A DNA stretch of 64,000 bases from the NCBI GenBank assembly GCA_019614645.1, contig JABWDB010000001.1, forward strand, positions 29,319,501 to 29,383,500, written 5' to 3'. Below, in pieces: positions 1-11,608 of this stretch. Origin of the DNA: Stratiolaelaps scimitus. Taxonomy: Eukaryota; Arthropoda; Arachnida; Mesostigmata; Laelapidae. The notes under the pieces are model-generated. The model searched no databases. It saw only the letters and a list, made by a program, of their open reading frames with translations, and was not told the origin of the DNA. The position numbers and the translations under genes were made by a program. Every line of letters begins with the position of its first letter. The stretch's first letter is position 1.

Positions 1-207
1 CTGCGTAAAGTCATACTTCAGCAGTGGCTCATCAAAAATCTCGTCGGAAATGCAAGCTTTTTGGGCGCAATTCAGTGAAGTAAAAACCACAAGAATCCGC
101 TTGATCCAAGGGGATTCGCGTATATACCCAGAATGAGTGAGCTACGCCGTGCAAGAGAATTGATGACAGCGTCAAGCGTTATAGTTCCTGTCAATCAAAT
201 TAGTATA

Positions 208-215
<8 letters not shown>

Positions 216-258
<43 letters not shown>

Positions 259-328
259 TAATTAAAATTTATTGTCACCCTATATCGGGTATATAACAAA
301 TATGTAGTACTATACGATACGTTTATAT

Positions 329-365
<37 letters not shown>
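216..365. repeat. Two (TA)n microsatellite tracts
   Basis: There is an uninterrupted (TA)n run at about 216-255 and a second, once-interrupted run at about 324-365. They are separated by 68 bases of AT-rich unique sequence. Confidence 0.95.
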
Positions 366-1263
366 ACGCGTTTGCTTGGGCAGAGGTAAGAGTACCTTAT
401 GAGATTTCGACGCAAGATTCGCGACTTCCTCTTCATTCACCAGATTCGCTACTACCCAGCATGTAGCGGATCTATTCGACACTAATGATGGTTACGAGAA
501 AAAGAGACACTCCGTATGCTTCCTTCCACAAAGGAGTAGCAATTTTCTCGATATCCTGTTAGCGTCTAATTCTCGTTTGGCCTGTTTCCTGTCGCATTGA
601 GTAGTCGGTGAACATGAGACACGTAACTGCGTCACCTTTGCCGGTTTGTTCCGCAGCTTTCAATGTAAAACACTTTGCATAATAGGTGGTTTAGGCGATG
701 ATCGTTCAACAGGAATTCAGCGCGTGGGCGAATATTTCTAAATGAAGATACTTGTCTCAGGGTAATAGAACAGGTTCGCTTTGTCGAAATCTAGAGCTCA
801 GTGTTCACCCCAGATGTTGCTGCAGTCCATCCTGCGCAAGTGCTATGGCTTTAAAAATGGACATTTTTTTTAAACGAAAATTTTCACTATTATCTGCACG
901 ATGCAAAATGACGCTCCAACATGTCGAATTAACAATGCCTATAGTTTCGTCATATGCTAATTCCAGGTATTCTGCAGCTTTGGCTGCAGTATTATGCCGA
1001 TCAGTTTTCGCGCGAAGTGTTGTTCAGCTTCCCTAAAAATATCAGCCAAGTTGCTGTATCCTGTTCAATGTGTGGCGGACGCCCTGGCCTCGTCGACACA
1101 TTGTGATCTTGTGCGCATTTCATAGCGAATATAGAAATCCGCGTTATATGATCGAGCAAGCAGTTCTCGTTCACCTGGTTGGTTATATGGTACCTCGTTT
1201 TTGTGGCTGATTTATTGGCACAACTTTAACATATTCCTCATATCCGCCACCCAACGAACTGCG

Positions 1264-1303
1264 AATAATAATAATAATACTTATTATTATTATTATTATT
1301 ATA
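1264..1303. repeat. (AAT)n/(TTA)n microsatellite
   Basis: A short AAT run is followed immediately by a TTA run. The two halves are complementary and could fold back. Confidence 0.9.
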
Positions 1304-2559
1304 ACGCTTGGTATAACTTGAAAAAAATACGCAATATGATCAAAAGTTATTTTCTATTTTTATCCCTTTGGCGTAATGGAATTTCCATGGCCGAGCATCA
1401 GCGATCATCTGTGGTAGCACCACAACACTGATATGCCCTCTATCGGGCCACAGAGTCAGGTTGTATTATATAACATGGAGATTCGTACGCTACGAGATCT
1501 TACTACCTTTGGCTAAATATTTCCCACATGGCGGCACATACGCACACAAAGTATTACATTATAATCTCTGCTCCTCAAAAAAGGAGCGCTGCCGGCATTG
1601 TGCTGTATAGGATCGTACATGCTGGCCGTAGTGAATATGATTAGTCATCCGGAGAAAAATGAAACGAGATAACAAGCCAACATTCATATTAATCGCAAAC
1701 GGATAGCGAGGCCAACGCATTCCGCAGCCTTTTTTTTTGGGGCGAAAGCCCTGATCTCTATGCGCTTGGCGGCCTGTCAAAATCGATCGGCGGTGGCATC
1801 TCGCCATCGCGGGACCAACCGAGGGTCGCCGTGGGTCGCCACCATCATCGCTCTTCTTCTGAATGGAGCCTCGCTTCGTATCCGTCAGCTGGCAGACAAG
1901 CCGTTGTCCAGCTTCTTTGGATTCCCCCGGCGGCAGCGGTCCCAAAGGGGTCCCGATCATGCGACCATTCCACGTAGATAGATAAGGGAGAGAGAGAGAG
2001 GGAGGAAGTGTGAGAGACCGGTTTTTGTGCCCTTATCCTGGCTGGTTGGCCCAAAAATATCAGTCGAAAAAAATGAGACCAGCGAATGATTGAACGGCCA
2101 ACGCCGTCGACGACTAAAAGCAGCAATAGAGAGTGACATCACACGGGCTCATCTAACGCTGCGCTCCCTGCCGGCCACGGGGTGCTTCCATTTTTAAAAA
2201 GCAACAACAGGTGAGACATACTTACGCATTCGCATTGACGTTGTAATCGTTTTAGCTCCATGTACGAGATATTTAGTTCTATTGACAGATACAAACGTCA
2301 CAGGCATATGACGGATGAAATAGTCAATCAGTCGTTTGCTCCTTCTGTAATAGTCGGTGACCGATCACGGTGACCTGGGACGAACGAATTTATGCCTGAT
2401 CTTTGTATCTGCGTCTATGGACTGTCCTTTCATATGATGCTATAGGATACTTATCTGCAACAGTCACACTATCACATACTTCGGTCATGGCTCCACTTTT
2501 CATATACAGTTCTGTTTTCCAGAGCTAGTCTTGTTGTATAAGTATTATAATATGCCACC

Positions 2560-2960
2560 ACGTGGCCTAAAGGCTAAATGCGTAAATGTTAGAGGAAGCA
2601 CCGTTCATGATGACCTGGGCACTTTAGTCGAACGCCGTCATCGCAGTCGAGGCGGGCTTAAGCAGGGTAGAATTTTACAGGCCTCTTAGCCACGTTCCTC
2701 TGACGCGGCGACGATGCAGCCAGGTGCACGCATTATCATCTCGTTAGCTGGAGGCAGCCAACACCGCCATTGTTGTTGTATTCCTACGCTGACGAGCAAG
2801 ATCTCTCCCCCAGCCCTGCGTCGTCGAGAGAACAGCAGAACAAGGTGCAGACGTGCGGAAGGTAGCTGCATTTGTGGACGACGGTAACGTCGTGATGCTG
2901 ATATCGTGTGGCAAACCGTATGGTATAGAGAATGAAACCCTAGATGTTGTCACGGGTGGA
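2560..2960 (+). pseudogene. Possible non-LTR reverse transcriptase relic
   Basis: Plus-strand frames contain a fragment reading RGGLKQGRI near 2650, which resembles the RT box usually written RGxxQG in LINE elements. About 50 codons later a YADE motif sits near 2790, where YADD would be expected. The motifs lie in different frames with stops between them, so if this is RT it is badly decayed. A second frame near 2860 reads AAFVDDGNVV, an alternative candidate for the same box. The assignment rests on two short motifs and could be chance. Confidence 0.2.
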
Positions 2961-4601
2961 GGGAAGCACCCGAATCAGAACGCTTGCGTTGTGTCGATCG
3001 ATTGGCCTTCCCGGCCTCCCTTCAAAAGATAGGCGGTCATCCATAGAAAGATGGAGCGGTATGGAGTGGATTCGAAAGGAAGTTTTGAAGACGTACAAGA
3101 CGTATCGCTTGCTCGTATTAAACATTTCGGCGATTTCATTTTATTACAGATCAAACTTGACTACGGACCTCTATTGGCCATCCAATGTCTCCCTACACCG
3201 AGTTCAGTATGTACCTCTGAGTGTTTGATGCGAATGTCAATACACTCAAAATTGAGGTTTGTACGATCAGCGACAGCTGACGCGTCGTAACGAGTGAACG
3301 TTGTCGGAAGTCCCATCCGCGCTACGAAGTTGTTTTGTCCTTGTGGGGTGGCATCGCTATTTCGCTTGCTTTTACTGCTTCTCGCGATGCCTACTTGGAC
3401 TTACAATGCTGGCAATCTCCATTCGTACGTTCATTTATGAGACCGAGCATACGTTAAGAGCATTTAGTGAAATTTGGCTCAGCGCTCAGGGTGAGGTGTT
3501 TTTCTCAATCGCGGTCTTCATTGTTTCCTCCGCCCCTTCTCTCTGGTAACACGATCAGCTAAACTATCTCAGGTTGACTCTCGACCAACGTTTAACGTCC
3601 ACGGAACGGCTTTCCCATTGCCTCATAAGACAAATGCAAATTTTCAACGGTGGATCGATCGAACCCGTCCACCTGTGTGTCTCCTCCGGTCACGATCAAC
3701 TATAATATTACGTATACTGATATTACGGCACCTTTCGTTGTTGCTATATCACCCCTACGTGACATCCCTGCGCATATGAATACTTACAACAATAGCCCTT
3801 TAGGCCTTCCCCTCAAGTCAACCATCCAGATCTAGGCTCCATTTCCTTCGTCATTTTCATTTTCAGGCGGCCCTGGTCACGCCCCAGTCTCCAGTATTCT
3901 CGTTCTGCATAAGCAAATCGTACATTTCCTTTTCTGTGTCTCTCGTTCTTCTTCGGCCGCACTTGCTCCAGATGCAAAAACGCCGAAACGATGAATAGCC
4001 GCCAGCCCCTACCCTCCTTAACTCGGACACATTCATACTCAGACTCTGCGATTGCATAGTGTGTTTTCTTCTGTCAGGCCAGAGTGCTGCGCCACGCACT
4101 ATAGTAGCAAGCCTCACCGTTTCCTTCGCATCGGTCTACGATGATGTCCTCGTCTCTGCCTTCTCATATTTCTGCCCTCGCTGCCTTCACAGCTTCGCCG
4201 CAATGTAGCGAGTGGGGTGACCGGCCACCCCACTGCGCGTGGCGTCGTCGATGCGCACGCACATCGTCTGTTCGTGCGGCCGTCACTATATCTGTCGCTT
4301 TGCCCCCTCTATGTTGTCTGCGTACAATGTGCGTGTTCTGGGTAACTCCTAGCCCCAACAGACCCCTCCCCCCCACCTCCCTTGTATTATATATTGAATG
4401 TTAGGCTGGCTCGGCCGCTGCGTCGTAGCAATCTGCTTCGTAACAATCACTACGAAAGCGCCGCCGGCGGGAACATTGTGAGGAACCCGAGCGCAATGGG
4501 CCAACCCCCCTCTGTCCAGGGTTGTTGCTGAAGCAGGAGACAAAAATATACAAAATGGGTAAATCGTCGCCTGGGGGGCAGGCATCGCTGTGGTGACTCA
4601 C

Positions 4602-4734
4602 TTGTAGAAGAAGCAATTCTTCTTGTCGACGCCGAGGATGATGTCCGAGATGAGATCGGCATTTCCAGAAGCGCCACCGTCCGCTTCGTCGATGTCGCAG
4701 AATCGCCCCGCGGCGGGGTCGCGTGGGTTGACGC
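4602..4734 (-). CDS. NWD-like STAND gene, exon G (last one found)
   Basis: On the minus strand, an acceptor ending in CCCGCAG precedes base 4734 and a consensus donor GTGAGT (4596-4601) follows base 4602. The exon is 133 nt, enters in phase 1 and leaves in phase 2, matching the upstream exon at 6186-6269. It encodes 43 full codons, including GRFCDIDEADGG and ending NCFFY. This part aligns by eye with the segment just after the CxCYIR-type motif in NWD2-type proteins, ahead of the NACHT NTPase domain. Because it leaves in phase 2 at a strong donor, the gene continues below 4602. I could not find the next exon. A longer minus-strand frame over the same bases (4401-5351) is low-complexity Ser/Pro/Leu and is not the coding frame. 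Confidence 0.65.
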
Positions 4735-6185
4735 CTGCGGGACAACGAACCGAAGCAACAAGAATAGCAAGAAGATGGAACACAAGTGAGTGAGTGATAA
4801 ACGTAGAGAGTGAGAGTGAGAGAGAGGAGGGGGGGGGGGGGGGGGCTAAGACTGAAAAACGAAGACGAGCACTGCCGGAGTGGTAGTGTTAAAAAGGGGA
4901 ATCGCGGCTGTTCTTCCCTGGACTCGGAACAGGGAGCTAGCAACGAGAGATAGAGGGTGTAAGAGAAAAAGAGACAGAGAGCTAACAGCAGAACACGAAG
5001 AGGGTGATGGGGCCGGTGTGGTGACGTGCGGCAGTGGGAACGGGGTCTCTGAGGACACCGTTGAGAGTGAGGGGAGGCAACGCCGGCGACGAACACAACT
5101 CGCAGCTGTGGTGAGACGAGACGAGAGGACAGACCGCCTGCTCGCCAGAGCAGGGGTAAGGTCGGATGGAGGCTGGCGGGCAACGGTGGCACTGGTGGCC
5201 TCATGGCAGCTTCATGGTGGCGGTTGAGTTGCATTTGTTGATGCCTTTGGAACGGCTTGGATAGAAAGGCGATACAGAGAGCGAGAGAGAGATAGAGAAC
5301 GGAGGCGATTTTCGTGAAGTGGGTCTGCTTGCTGGCAGCAACTTCCAGCAAGAGTGGCTTCCAACGGGGGCCAGCACTCTACGAGTGCTACCACAACAGA
5401 ATCGAACCAACCTCGTCCCCTGAAGTTAAACTAATCAGCCGAGCGAAGCCGCCTCTACAGCTACTGTCGCTTCTTCTGCCGCCGCCTCCGCCTCCACCGA
5501 AACCATCGGGGCGGGCAAGCGAGAGCGAGCCAGTTCGTTGCACTTGCTTGGGCGTACAGTGTGCGCACAGCTCGCGCGAGACGGAAACTCCTCTCTGTCT
5601 TTTACTTTATACCCAGTTACTTGGGGCGTTCTCGGTGGCAAAGTCAGGCCGGAATCGAGTCGCCGTCGAGTGACTGAGAGAACGAGTGCGTACGATGGCG
5701 CTACCGCCGCCGCAGACGCTCAGCAGCGGCAGGAGCTCCATAGCTGAAGTCGAATGTCTCTACAGCGATCCGACGGCCGACTCCAGTCGACTCGAATCCA
5801 CTAGTCAGCGTGATCCTGCCACGACGTGTGCTGGCAGCAGCGCGCCATGAGGGGGTCTCCCTCGTCTAACCAGATGGAGTACGTCGGAAGAAATTGTTCG
5901 ACTTAAGGAAGAGCAACGCACAGGAGTACAGCAAGGGAGGCGACGCGAACGAGACAGTGAAGTGACCCAGGGGCGTAAGGAGCAGATAGAGAAGAAGGAG
6001 GAAGAGGGGCCGTGTTGGGGCTGCCGGGTCCCCGACGGACAACGCTATTCCGCGTCACACAACACTGACACACGCTGCACTCGTATATCTCTTGCTGTTG
6101 CTGCTGCTGCTGTTCCTGCTGCTGTCTCTGCTGTTGGTTCTAGTGAGAACAGAAGTGGCGGCAAGCGGCACACAAGCACACTCAC
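4735..6185 (-). other. Intron F-G of the NWD-like gene
   Basis: This is GC-rich intron sequence with purine-rich AGAG stretches, a 17-base G run (4829-4845) and CTG/GCT-type trinucleotide runs near 6085-6135. Several long overlapping open frames on both strands are Ser/Pro/Arg-rich by-products of this composition. No exon is recognised within it. Confidence 0.5.
4829..4845 (+). repeat. Poly(G) tract, 17 bases
   Basis: An uninterrupted G homopolymer lies at the end of a GA-rich stretch inside the intron. Its exact length is likely to be unreliable in any assembly. Confidence 0.9.
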
Positions 6186-6269
6186 CCTCGACTTGACGCA
6201 CCACGCACAACAATCTCTGTGGGGCACTCTTGGACAATTTGAGCGCGTGGCTGAGATGACTCTGGACGC
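6186..6269 (-). CDS. NWD-like STAND gene, exon F
   Basis: This 84-nt exon lies between an acceptor ending TTCTTTGCAG (reading into 6269) and a consensus donor GTGAGT (6180-6185). It enters in phase 1, completing a Cys codon with the previous exon, and leaves in phase 1, completing a Gly codon with the next. The 27 whole codons include ALKLSKSAPQRLLCVVRQVE. In NWD2-type proteins the corresponding place has an Ala-Leu-containing helix followed by a Cys-rich strand ending in Arg. The alternative frames of the same bases do not fit the splice phases on either side. The exon is too short for recognition on sequence alone. The call depends on its splice sites and phase. Confidence 0.65.
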
Positions 6270-6962
6270 CTGCAAAGAATCAATTAAAGCGATTAGAGTC
6301 GTTAAGTTTCACGGTTCGACGCTGCCAAACACCACTGCTGGAGCTATTTGCACAACTCCCCAACAAATGGTTAATGTGGAGTGAGTGAGTTCGCATTCGC
6401 CGGCCAGACGATGAAGCGTGTTAATACGTTTTACGTGCGCAATATAGCAGTGGCACCACGACAGTTTGTGTGACATAAAATATCAAGTTGGTATTTAGAT
6501 ATTTCCGCAAAATCGAGTGATTGCATGTGGTTATCATAGGCTTAATGAGCCAATGGGCTTCGGTCCTTGGGAAACATATACGAAGCGAATAGAGATTTCC
6601 GTGGCGAATATCACATGATGTGTCATTCATGTGTGTTATGTGCTTATCTTTGATTTGATTTTAAGAATCGTTGTTCAGTTCGAACAACAGAAGATTGACA
6701 GTTACGTACATGTGGCACGGCCAATCGAAACTGTCTCTTTATATTTTTATAACTAAATCATTCTATTATACATATGCCGTAATGCATTTGGATCATATTT
6801 CCTCGATAATAGCGATCCCAATTACTGCCTTAATGACAACATAAGCGGAACAGCATTCACAGGTAGGATTAAAAGCTAAGATTTATGTGTCCTTATGGTC
6901 TTACGTCGGGTCGTAAGCATACTCCCGGAATAGCTATAAACAGAGAAGCGTCACGGCCTCAC
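6270..6962 (-). other. Intron E-F of the NWD-like gene
   Basis: About 690 bases of mixed-composition sequence between two phase-1 splice borders. I see no repeat or gene in it. Confidence 0.55.
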
Positions 6963-7090
6963 ATGTGCGTTGAAGTATCTTTGCGCTTTCCCTAGACAGA
7001 AATCCATCTTCAAGAGCTGTCCGGACCCCGTACTCCAATACTTTAGCCACGCTATCTTCTTCTGTCGGGTCTGGATCCACGTTAGAACTT
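6963..7090 (-). CDS. NWD-like STAND gene, exon E
   Basis: The acceptor reads GCGATATTTCAG before base 7090 and the donor is GTGAGG (6957-6962). The exon is 128 nt: one base completing an Arg codon with the exon at 7737-7915, 42 codons, and one base leaving in phase 1. The translation is acidic and probably helical, with DPTEEDSVAKVLEYGVRTAL followed by DGFLSRESAKIL. The family has a helical linker here, between the DENxxPxxY motif and the Cys-containing strand. It is the least conserved piece, so recognition rests mainly on phase, on the absence of stops and on its position between two better-supported exons. Confidence 0.65.
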
Positions 7091-7736
7091 CTGAAATATC
7101 GCACACATTAGGCGTCATTTGGACTAAGTTAACGATGATGATGATGATGGAGGCTGTTTTGGCACGTTGAAGACAGAATAACTCTTACGACAAAAATCTT
7201 CCATGTTTATGGGCGCTCTGGTATATATATATATATATATACTGAACTGGGCTGTTCAAGAAACCTTCATGATAAATTTCAACGCAAACATTCCTAAACT
7301 ATTTAAAATATAACTAACCATAGTGTAACTCGAAATAATTAACACAATTTTCAGTGGAATGATGAATTCTTATGGTGTAAGGTCGTGTTAAGTTCGTATG
7401 TTTGAGCATCTTAAATAAAGCGGAGCCTATTTCATGCTGAAAATAGACACTCCTTATAGTTGTCCAATGTATCCCCACTTGATATTTTGGTCATTCATAC
7501 TGTGATTTATTAGTAATAGTTATATAATAGTATTTTTTTGCCAAGCTATGAATCCGTTGCCTGATCCATTGGCCTTATCCTGATTTATCTTCGAGCCTTT
7601 ATCCTGGGCAGCAGTGAATCTATAATAGTAGCTTGTCCTTAGCAGCAGTAATATACGCACGTACTCTAAGGACGCCATTGAGTGGTTACCATTAACATGT
7701 ATCCATAAAACAAGAAGAAACGAGCCTGGTGGTTAC
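7091..7736 (-). other. Intron D-E of the NWD-like gene
   Basis: AT-rich intron of about 650 bases carrying a (TA)10 microsatellite at about 7222-7241. Nothing else is recognised. Confidence 0.55.
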
Positions 7737-7915
7737 CGATTTGGTGGTTCGAGGCGGTACACGGGAGGAATGGCGTTCTCATCCAGGGAGTACCACATCT
7801 CCAGGGCAGACGTGTCCAGGCCCGCGTCCAGGCAGCACGTGAGAATGCTCGAGAAGTCGGCAACAGGTATCGTCGGCGGCAGAACCAGGGGTCGGCTTTT
7901 ATTCCCGATGAGACA
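7737..7915 (-). CDS. NWD-like STAND gene, exon D
   Basis: The acceptor reads CCTATTCGTAG before base 7915 and the donor is GTAACC (7731-7736). The exon is 179 nt, enters in phase 0 and leaves in phase 2. It starts CLIGNKSRPLVLPPTIP, the counterpart of the LLGxKYGxxPLP segment that follows the conserved LREIxxC helix in NWD-type proteins. It continues through ALEMWYSLDENAIPPVYRL. The WY...DENxxPxxY signature is the most diagnostic motif in the gene. Another frame of the same DNA is also open but matches nothing and breaks the phase on both sides. Neighbouring exons in order are 11609-11811 and 6963-7090. Confidence 0.8.
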
Positions 7916-8051
7916 CTACGAATAGGACGGATACATTTTGAGAGAAAGCCCACTGCACTGCACTATGAAGTACCATCACTATTTAGTGCAGCAGGACACC
8001 GCGTGCACTTTGCTAGCTAAGCCATGGACAGATTTTTTTAGAAGGAGATAA

Positions 8052-8111
8052 TGTTGTTGTTGTTGTTGTCGTCGTCGTCGTTGCTGTTGTTATTATTATT
8101 ATTATTATTAA
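8052..8111. repeat. Compound (TGT)n-(CGT)n-(TTA)n tract
   Basis: TGT, then CGT, then TTA trinucleotide runs follow each other over 60 bases with few interruptions. Confidence 0.9.
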
Positions 8112-8540
8112 ATGCAATTTCACGATGACATGAGACATCACCCGATGGTATATTTTATCTAGTTGTATATTATAGCGTGTAATGCATTATACCATTTTGC
8201 TAAGTTACTTTTGAACCAACTCCGAGGACTTCTTGAAATTGACGAGCATATCATATAGCGCGACTTAAAGCTCCCCTAAGTGTGACTGCATTTAGCTTGG
8301 CTAACCCAACGAAGCCATACAATTCGCTCTCAAAAATACTCTAAATCTATAATTCTAAGGTGTTGGTCCAACTAGTTTCGGCAAGCCTTAAGCAAAAAAG
8401 CGCCACCGTCGACGTTAAATGTTTAAGGCTGAGACTCGACCCGAACAGACCAACAGGTGAGTCTTACTAGTCTAATAGTTTTATTTAGCTTCATTAATAG
8501 CGAGAGTTCGCTCCGCGCACAAAAATAAAACCTTACTCGC

Positions 8541-8698
8541 CAAGGTAAAGGTAAAGGTTTATTGGTTTATTAAAGGAGCTGCAATTTTACAATGCTTAAG
8601 CTCTCTTATACGTCATCACGCAGCGGCGCTCGAACCTGCGGCCTCTGGCTTACGATAGCCAGAGACTTAGCCGTCCAAGCCACTGCGCTGACAAGGTA
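8541..8698 (-). mobile_element. tRNA-derived SINE, family 1, copy 1
   Basis: On the minus strand there is a tRNA-like head with an A box TGGCTTGGACGG (8671-8682) and a B box GGTTCGAGCGC (8626-8636). An 8-bp anticodon-type stem (CTCTGGCT/AGCCAGAG) lies between them. A short body runs to AATAAACCAATAAACC and the element ends in a TTTACC hexamer tail. CAAGGTA occurs at both edges (8541-8547 and 8692-8698) and may be the target-site duplication, although the left one overlaps the tail. The same head and body recur on the plus strand at 42543-42675. It lies inside an intron of the NWD-like gene, in the same orientation. It is not an intact tRNA gene, because the anticodon loop and acceptor stem are degenerate. 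Confidence 0.75.
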
Positions 8699-9194
8699 CT
8701 CATGCCATTCAGTTTACCGCTGGAAACCTTGACTTTTAGAAATCTTGGCCAGTGTTAATTGTACAGTGTCAATAGACGCACTTCTTAGCAACGCAAACGC
8801 GTTGCGGATTCGAAGAATCTCCCAGCCAATTCACGGCTGTGGCATTTTCATTTGCCAGCCTTCGAGCGTAATGGCCGTTGGGCAGAATACTTCGCAATGT
8901 ACACATATTGTATACTACTTATTCATTAGCCTTCAAAGTAGGCGTCGCAGAATGCTCGAATGGAAGGACATCAGTCGTAATCAAGCGTGGGCGCTGTTTG
9001 AGTGATACTGCCCGGGCCGTTCGCCATCCACCAAGCAACGAGCTGAGATGGTGCCGCCTGTCAACACCTAGCTACCACTGTCCCAGAGTAGGTGGTCTAC
9101 GAATAATGTTGCGACCCGGCAGGCGCACAGAGGAGCAACGCGTGGAAGGAATGCCTCGCCTTAAATGTCCTCACATAAAAATGGCCTGCGCTAG

Positions 9195-10450
9195 CTAAGC
9201 ATTCGCTCGACTGGCCGCCCGGCCGCACGCCCGCAGCGTGCATCGACAGTCAGCACAGAAAGCAACATACATCGACTCGGGTCGCCTTGGCTGCGGGGGG
9301 GGGGGGGGCTGGCATCGACTTGCCAGCCAACCCTTGAACAAACTTTGATTTAGAGCAAACAGTGGGTCGACTGCACTACGCTCCGCTGTGCGGCTGTTGC
9401 GACAGGCCCACGGCAGCCGTCGACGGTGCCTCGCCTCACGCGCGGCGGTAGCCCTGCGGCGACTTTTTGGCAGAGGAGCGTCGAGAACACGGGAAGCCTG
9501 AAGCGCTTCCAGACTCGCAGAGCGGTTCGCGGTTGCCGGCGAGGATGGTTGAATTGGGACGGGTCGGGCCACGAGTCGTACGAAAACGTATAGGAGTTAG
9601 AGGGCAGAACTCGGGACGATGCAAGGACGAAATGAGCGAAGGGAATATCAAGTGATGATAAAAGCAAGCCGACGCGTTGGCGCCGATGCACAACTCCCCC
9701 TCGTACGCGACCCCAGCGCTTGCGGTGGTTGAGGCGACCGCGGTCGGCGGCACCGCCGCGTCAGATAAGTGAACTCTGTGGCGACAGCGGCGGCGGCGGC
9801 GGAAGCAGCACCAGCAGAGACCGAAGTGAAGAGATGAAGGGACCAACGGCAGCAGCAGCAGCAGCAGCAACCATCGGTACGTGGCGTATCGCGGACGTGC
9901 ACCCAGAACATCTCTTTTCGTTGTGCTCGCCAGCGCTCTCTGGCTGCACTGACAGGCAAAAAAGAAAACGTCAGAGATGGCATAGCCTCAGGAGGGAGGA
10001 AGACGCCACAATGGCGAAGGGCGACGGCGGTGGTGGCGACAGCGACAGCGACAGCAACCAAGCAAATTGGCTAAACCTGCAACAGAAGAAATGGCAAACG
10101 AGAGGGGTGATGTCATCCACCGTTGCATGTATTGTATCTGAAGGGGAGAACAAAGCAGGCCGTGGCCGATTCCGTCCTTAGACTGCGGATTGCTGACTTG
10201 GAGAGCATGAGGATTTTGCGTGGCCAACATTTTATGCGGATCCTGGCTTCTGTGCATTTGAAAGCAAGTGGCCGAACGGGGCATCCGTTTCGATATTCAG
10301 CCTCCGTCACTCCGTCGCTGCAGGAGCGCTGCAACGACGGATTTCTATTCGACGTACGACGTTCAATGGAAATCTCATTCGATAGCGTCAATGGTGGTCC
10401 GTCCGTTCGGAAACAAATGAGGGATCTCTTGGTTGCCTTCTCGTAAAATG
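9195..10450. other. GC-rich low-complexity block inside intron C-D
   Basis: This is CG-rich sequence with a 14-base G run (9295-9308), a GGC-rich patch near 9780-9800 and a CAG run (9849-9869). Many overlapping Arg/Ala/Gly/Ser-rich frames occur on both strands without convincing splice sites or conserved motifs. It could be a regulatory island or an internal promoter. The sequence does not settle this. Confidence 0.4.
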
Positions 10451-11289
10451 CCCTCAGCAAATGAAACATAAAAACGAAACATGGTCGAAGCATCAGTCAA
10501 AGGGTAAGGAGGACGCAGAGACTGTTATGAAAAATATAGATAAATACGTCTCCCGGCACTGGACAACACACAGCTGCCAAGTGCGCATGCGTTCCAGCGC
10601 AGATGGAAATCTTCGATCAACACAATTCGCGTGATAGATATGCCTCGTATACACTGCGGCACATTGTAAATGTGTGTTCGTTCGCGCATCGACACGGGAT
10701 GCCGCGACCCGGTTTTCTGATTTTGATCAAAATATCGTCCCATAGATTATGATTTCTTTTGGACAGGAAAGAATTGCACCGATGATTGGTGTTTTACTTT
10801 GATCAGTTGAGAACTTGGCAATCACTACGTCCGCAACAATACATTATGATGCGCTATCATGGTGGGTATCATGTTATCATGTGATCGCATGTGATATTTA
10901 ACATGTTTGCATGAGTATGCCATTTTGAAGAAAGGTGATTGATGTTGTAAAGAAAATATGGGTCGTCGTCTTTGTTTGGGTTTCAGATGCACGCCACGTT
11001 GTACCCATCTTCAAAATGAGGTAGTCAAGTGAACAATGTAATATCACGTGCGAACACATGATAACATGACATCGACCTATGGCGTATTATAATATGTTGT
11101 TACGAGGTATATTCGTGCAATTCTACCGTGCATTGCACAAATACACTGCAAGGATTCCCTCATACTAAAACGCATCGTGAGTGTACAATAATTATTCATA
11201 TCATTCCTGCGTAAATATCGAATTAGCATGCCTAATTAGTTAAAACACATTCCTATGGTGCTGCTGCCACAAAAGTTACAAACAGTAGC

Positions 11290-11480
11290 ACGATTTGTGA
11301 TCGCCGTTTCGATCCCCAGAGATCGCGGCTTGCTAAGGCATTGTTAATCCCACCCTACCGTCACATCGGTAGGTCTGTGCGAGGAAAGCCAGGTAAGCCC
11401 CGACTGTCCGGCTCGGGCCCAGCGTCATTCCTGGCAAAAGGCCATGAATCATTCCTGGCGCAGACCAACACCGCAATTGT
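11290..11480 (+). other. GC-richer patch with a B-box-like sequence
   Basis: GTTTCGATCCCC near 11310 resembles a Pol III B box. It is followed by about 150 bases of GC-rich sequence with a small CCTACCG/CGGTAGG stem. I cannot find a good A box upstream. It may be a SINE or LINE fragment. Confidence 0.25.
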
Positions 11481-11608
11481 GCGCATGAGCCCAATCTTCC
11501 CCTTGAAGTCCTTAAAGTAAGTGAAGTTATAGAGCGATACCGAGACCTGTCATAGAATGAAGTGAGTTAAAGGTCACCTTCGGATTTACTAATTCGGTAG
11601 ATACGCAC

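Larger units (their letters stand above)
1..4601. other. Left flank without an identified gene
   Basis: This stretch should contain further 3' exons or introns of the minus-strand NWD-like gene, because the exon at 4602-4734 ends in a strong donor. I could not find an exon here with the right phase and a recognisable sequence. It holds two (TA)n tracts near 216-365, an (AAT)/(TTA) tract near 1264-1303 and a weak reverse-transcriptase-like patch near 2.6-2.95 kb. Two short hydrophobic open frames on the plus strand (3051-3290 and 3301-3549) have no clear splice sites. Confidence 0.5.
7916..11608 (-). other. Intron C-D of the NWD-like gene
   Basis: This 3.7-kb intron contains a trinucleotide tract (8052-8111), a tRNA-derived SINE (8541-8698), a GC-rich low-complexity block (9.2-10.45 kb) and a GC-richer patch near 11.29-11.48 kb. 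The remaining AT-rich sequence holds no recognisable gene. Confidence 0.5.

Noticed and set aside
752..1110. Degenerate transposase on the minus strand
   Set aside because: Fragments such as RPGRPPHI and a helix-like stretch recall mariner proteins, but the order and spacing do not fit any family.
3051..3549. Two hydrophobic frames as a gustatory-receptor-like gene
   Set aside because: Hydrophobic stretches and one GPLL string are not enough. The frames do not join through plausible splice sites.
4401..5351. 316-codon minus-strand open frame
   Set aside because: Low-complexity Ser/Pro/Leu/Arg composition from GA/CT-rich DNA. It crosses the well-supported exon 4602-4734 in the wrong frame.
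8626..8690. Intact tRNA gene
   Set aside because: A and B boxes are present, but the anticodon loop and acceptor stem do not form a proper cloverleaf. The tail and the second copy show it is a SINE.
9195..10181. Several 110-150-codon frames on both strands
   Set aside because: They overlap each other in a GC-rich, CAG/GGC-repeat block and show no domain, no splice logic and no preferred strand.
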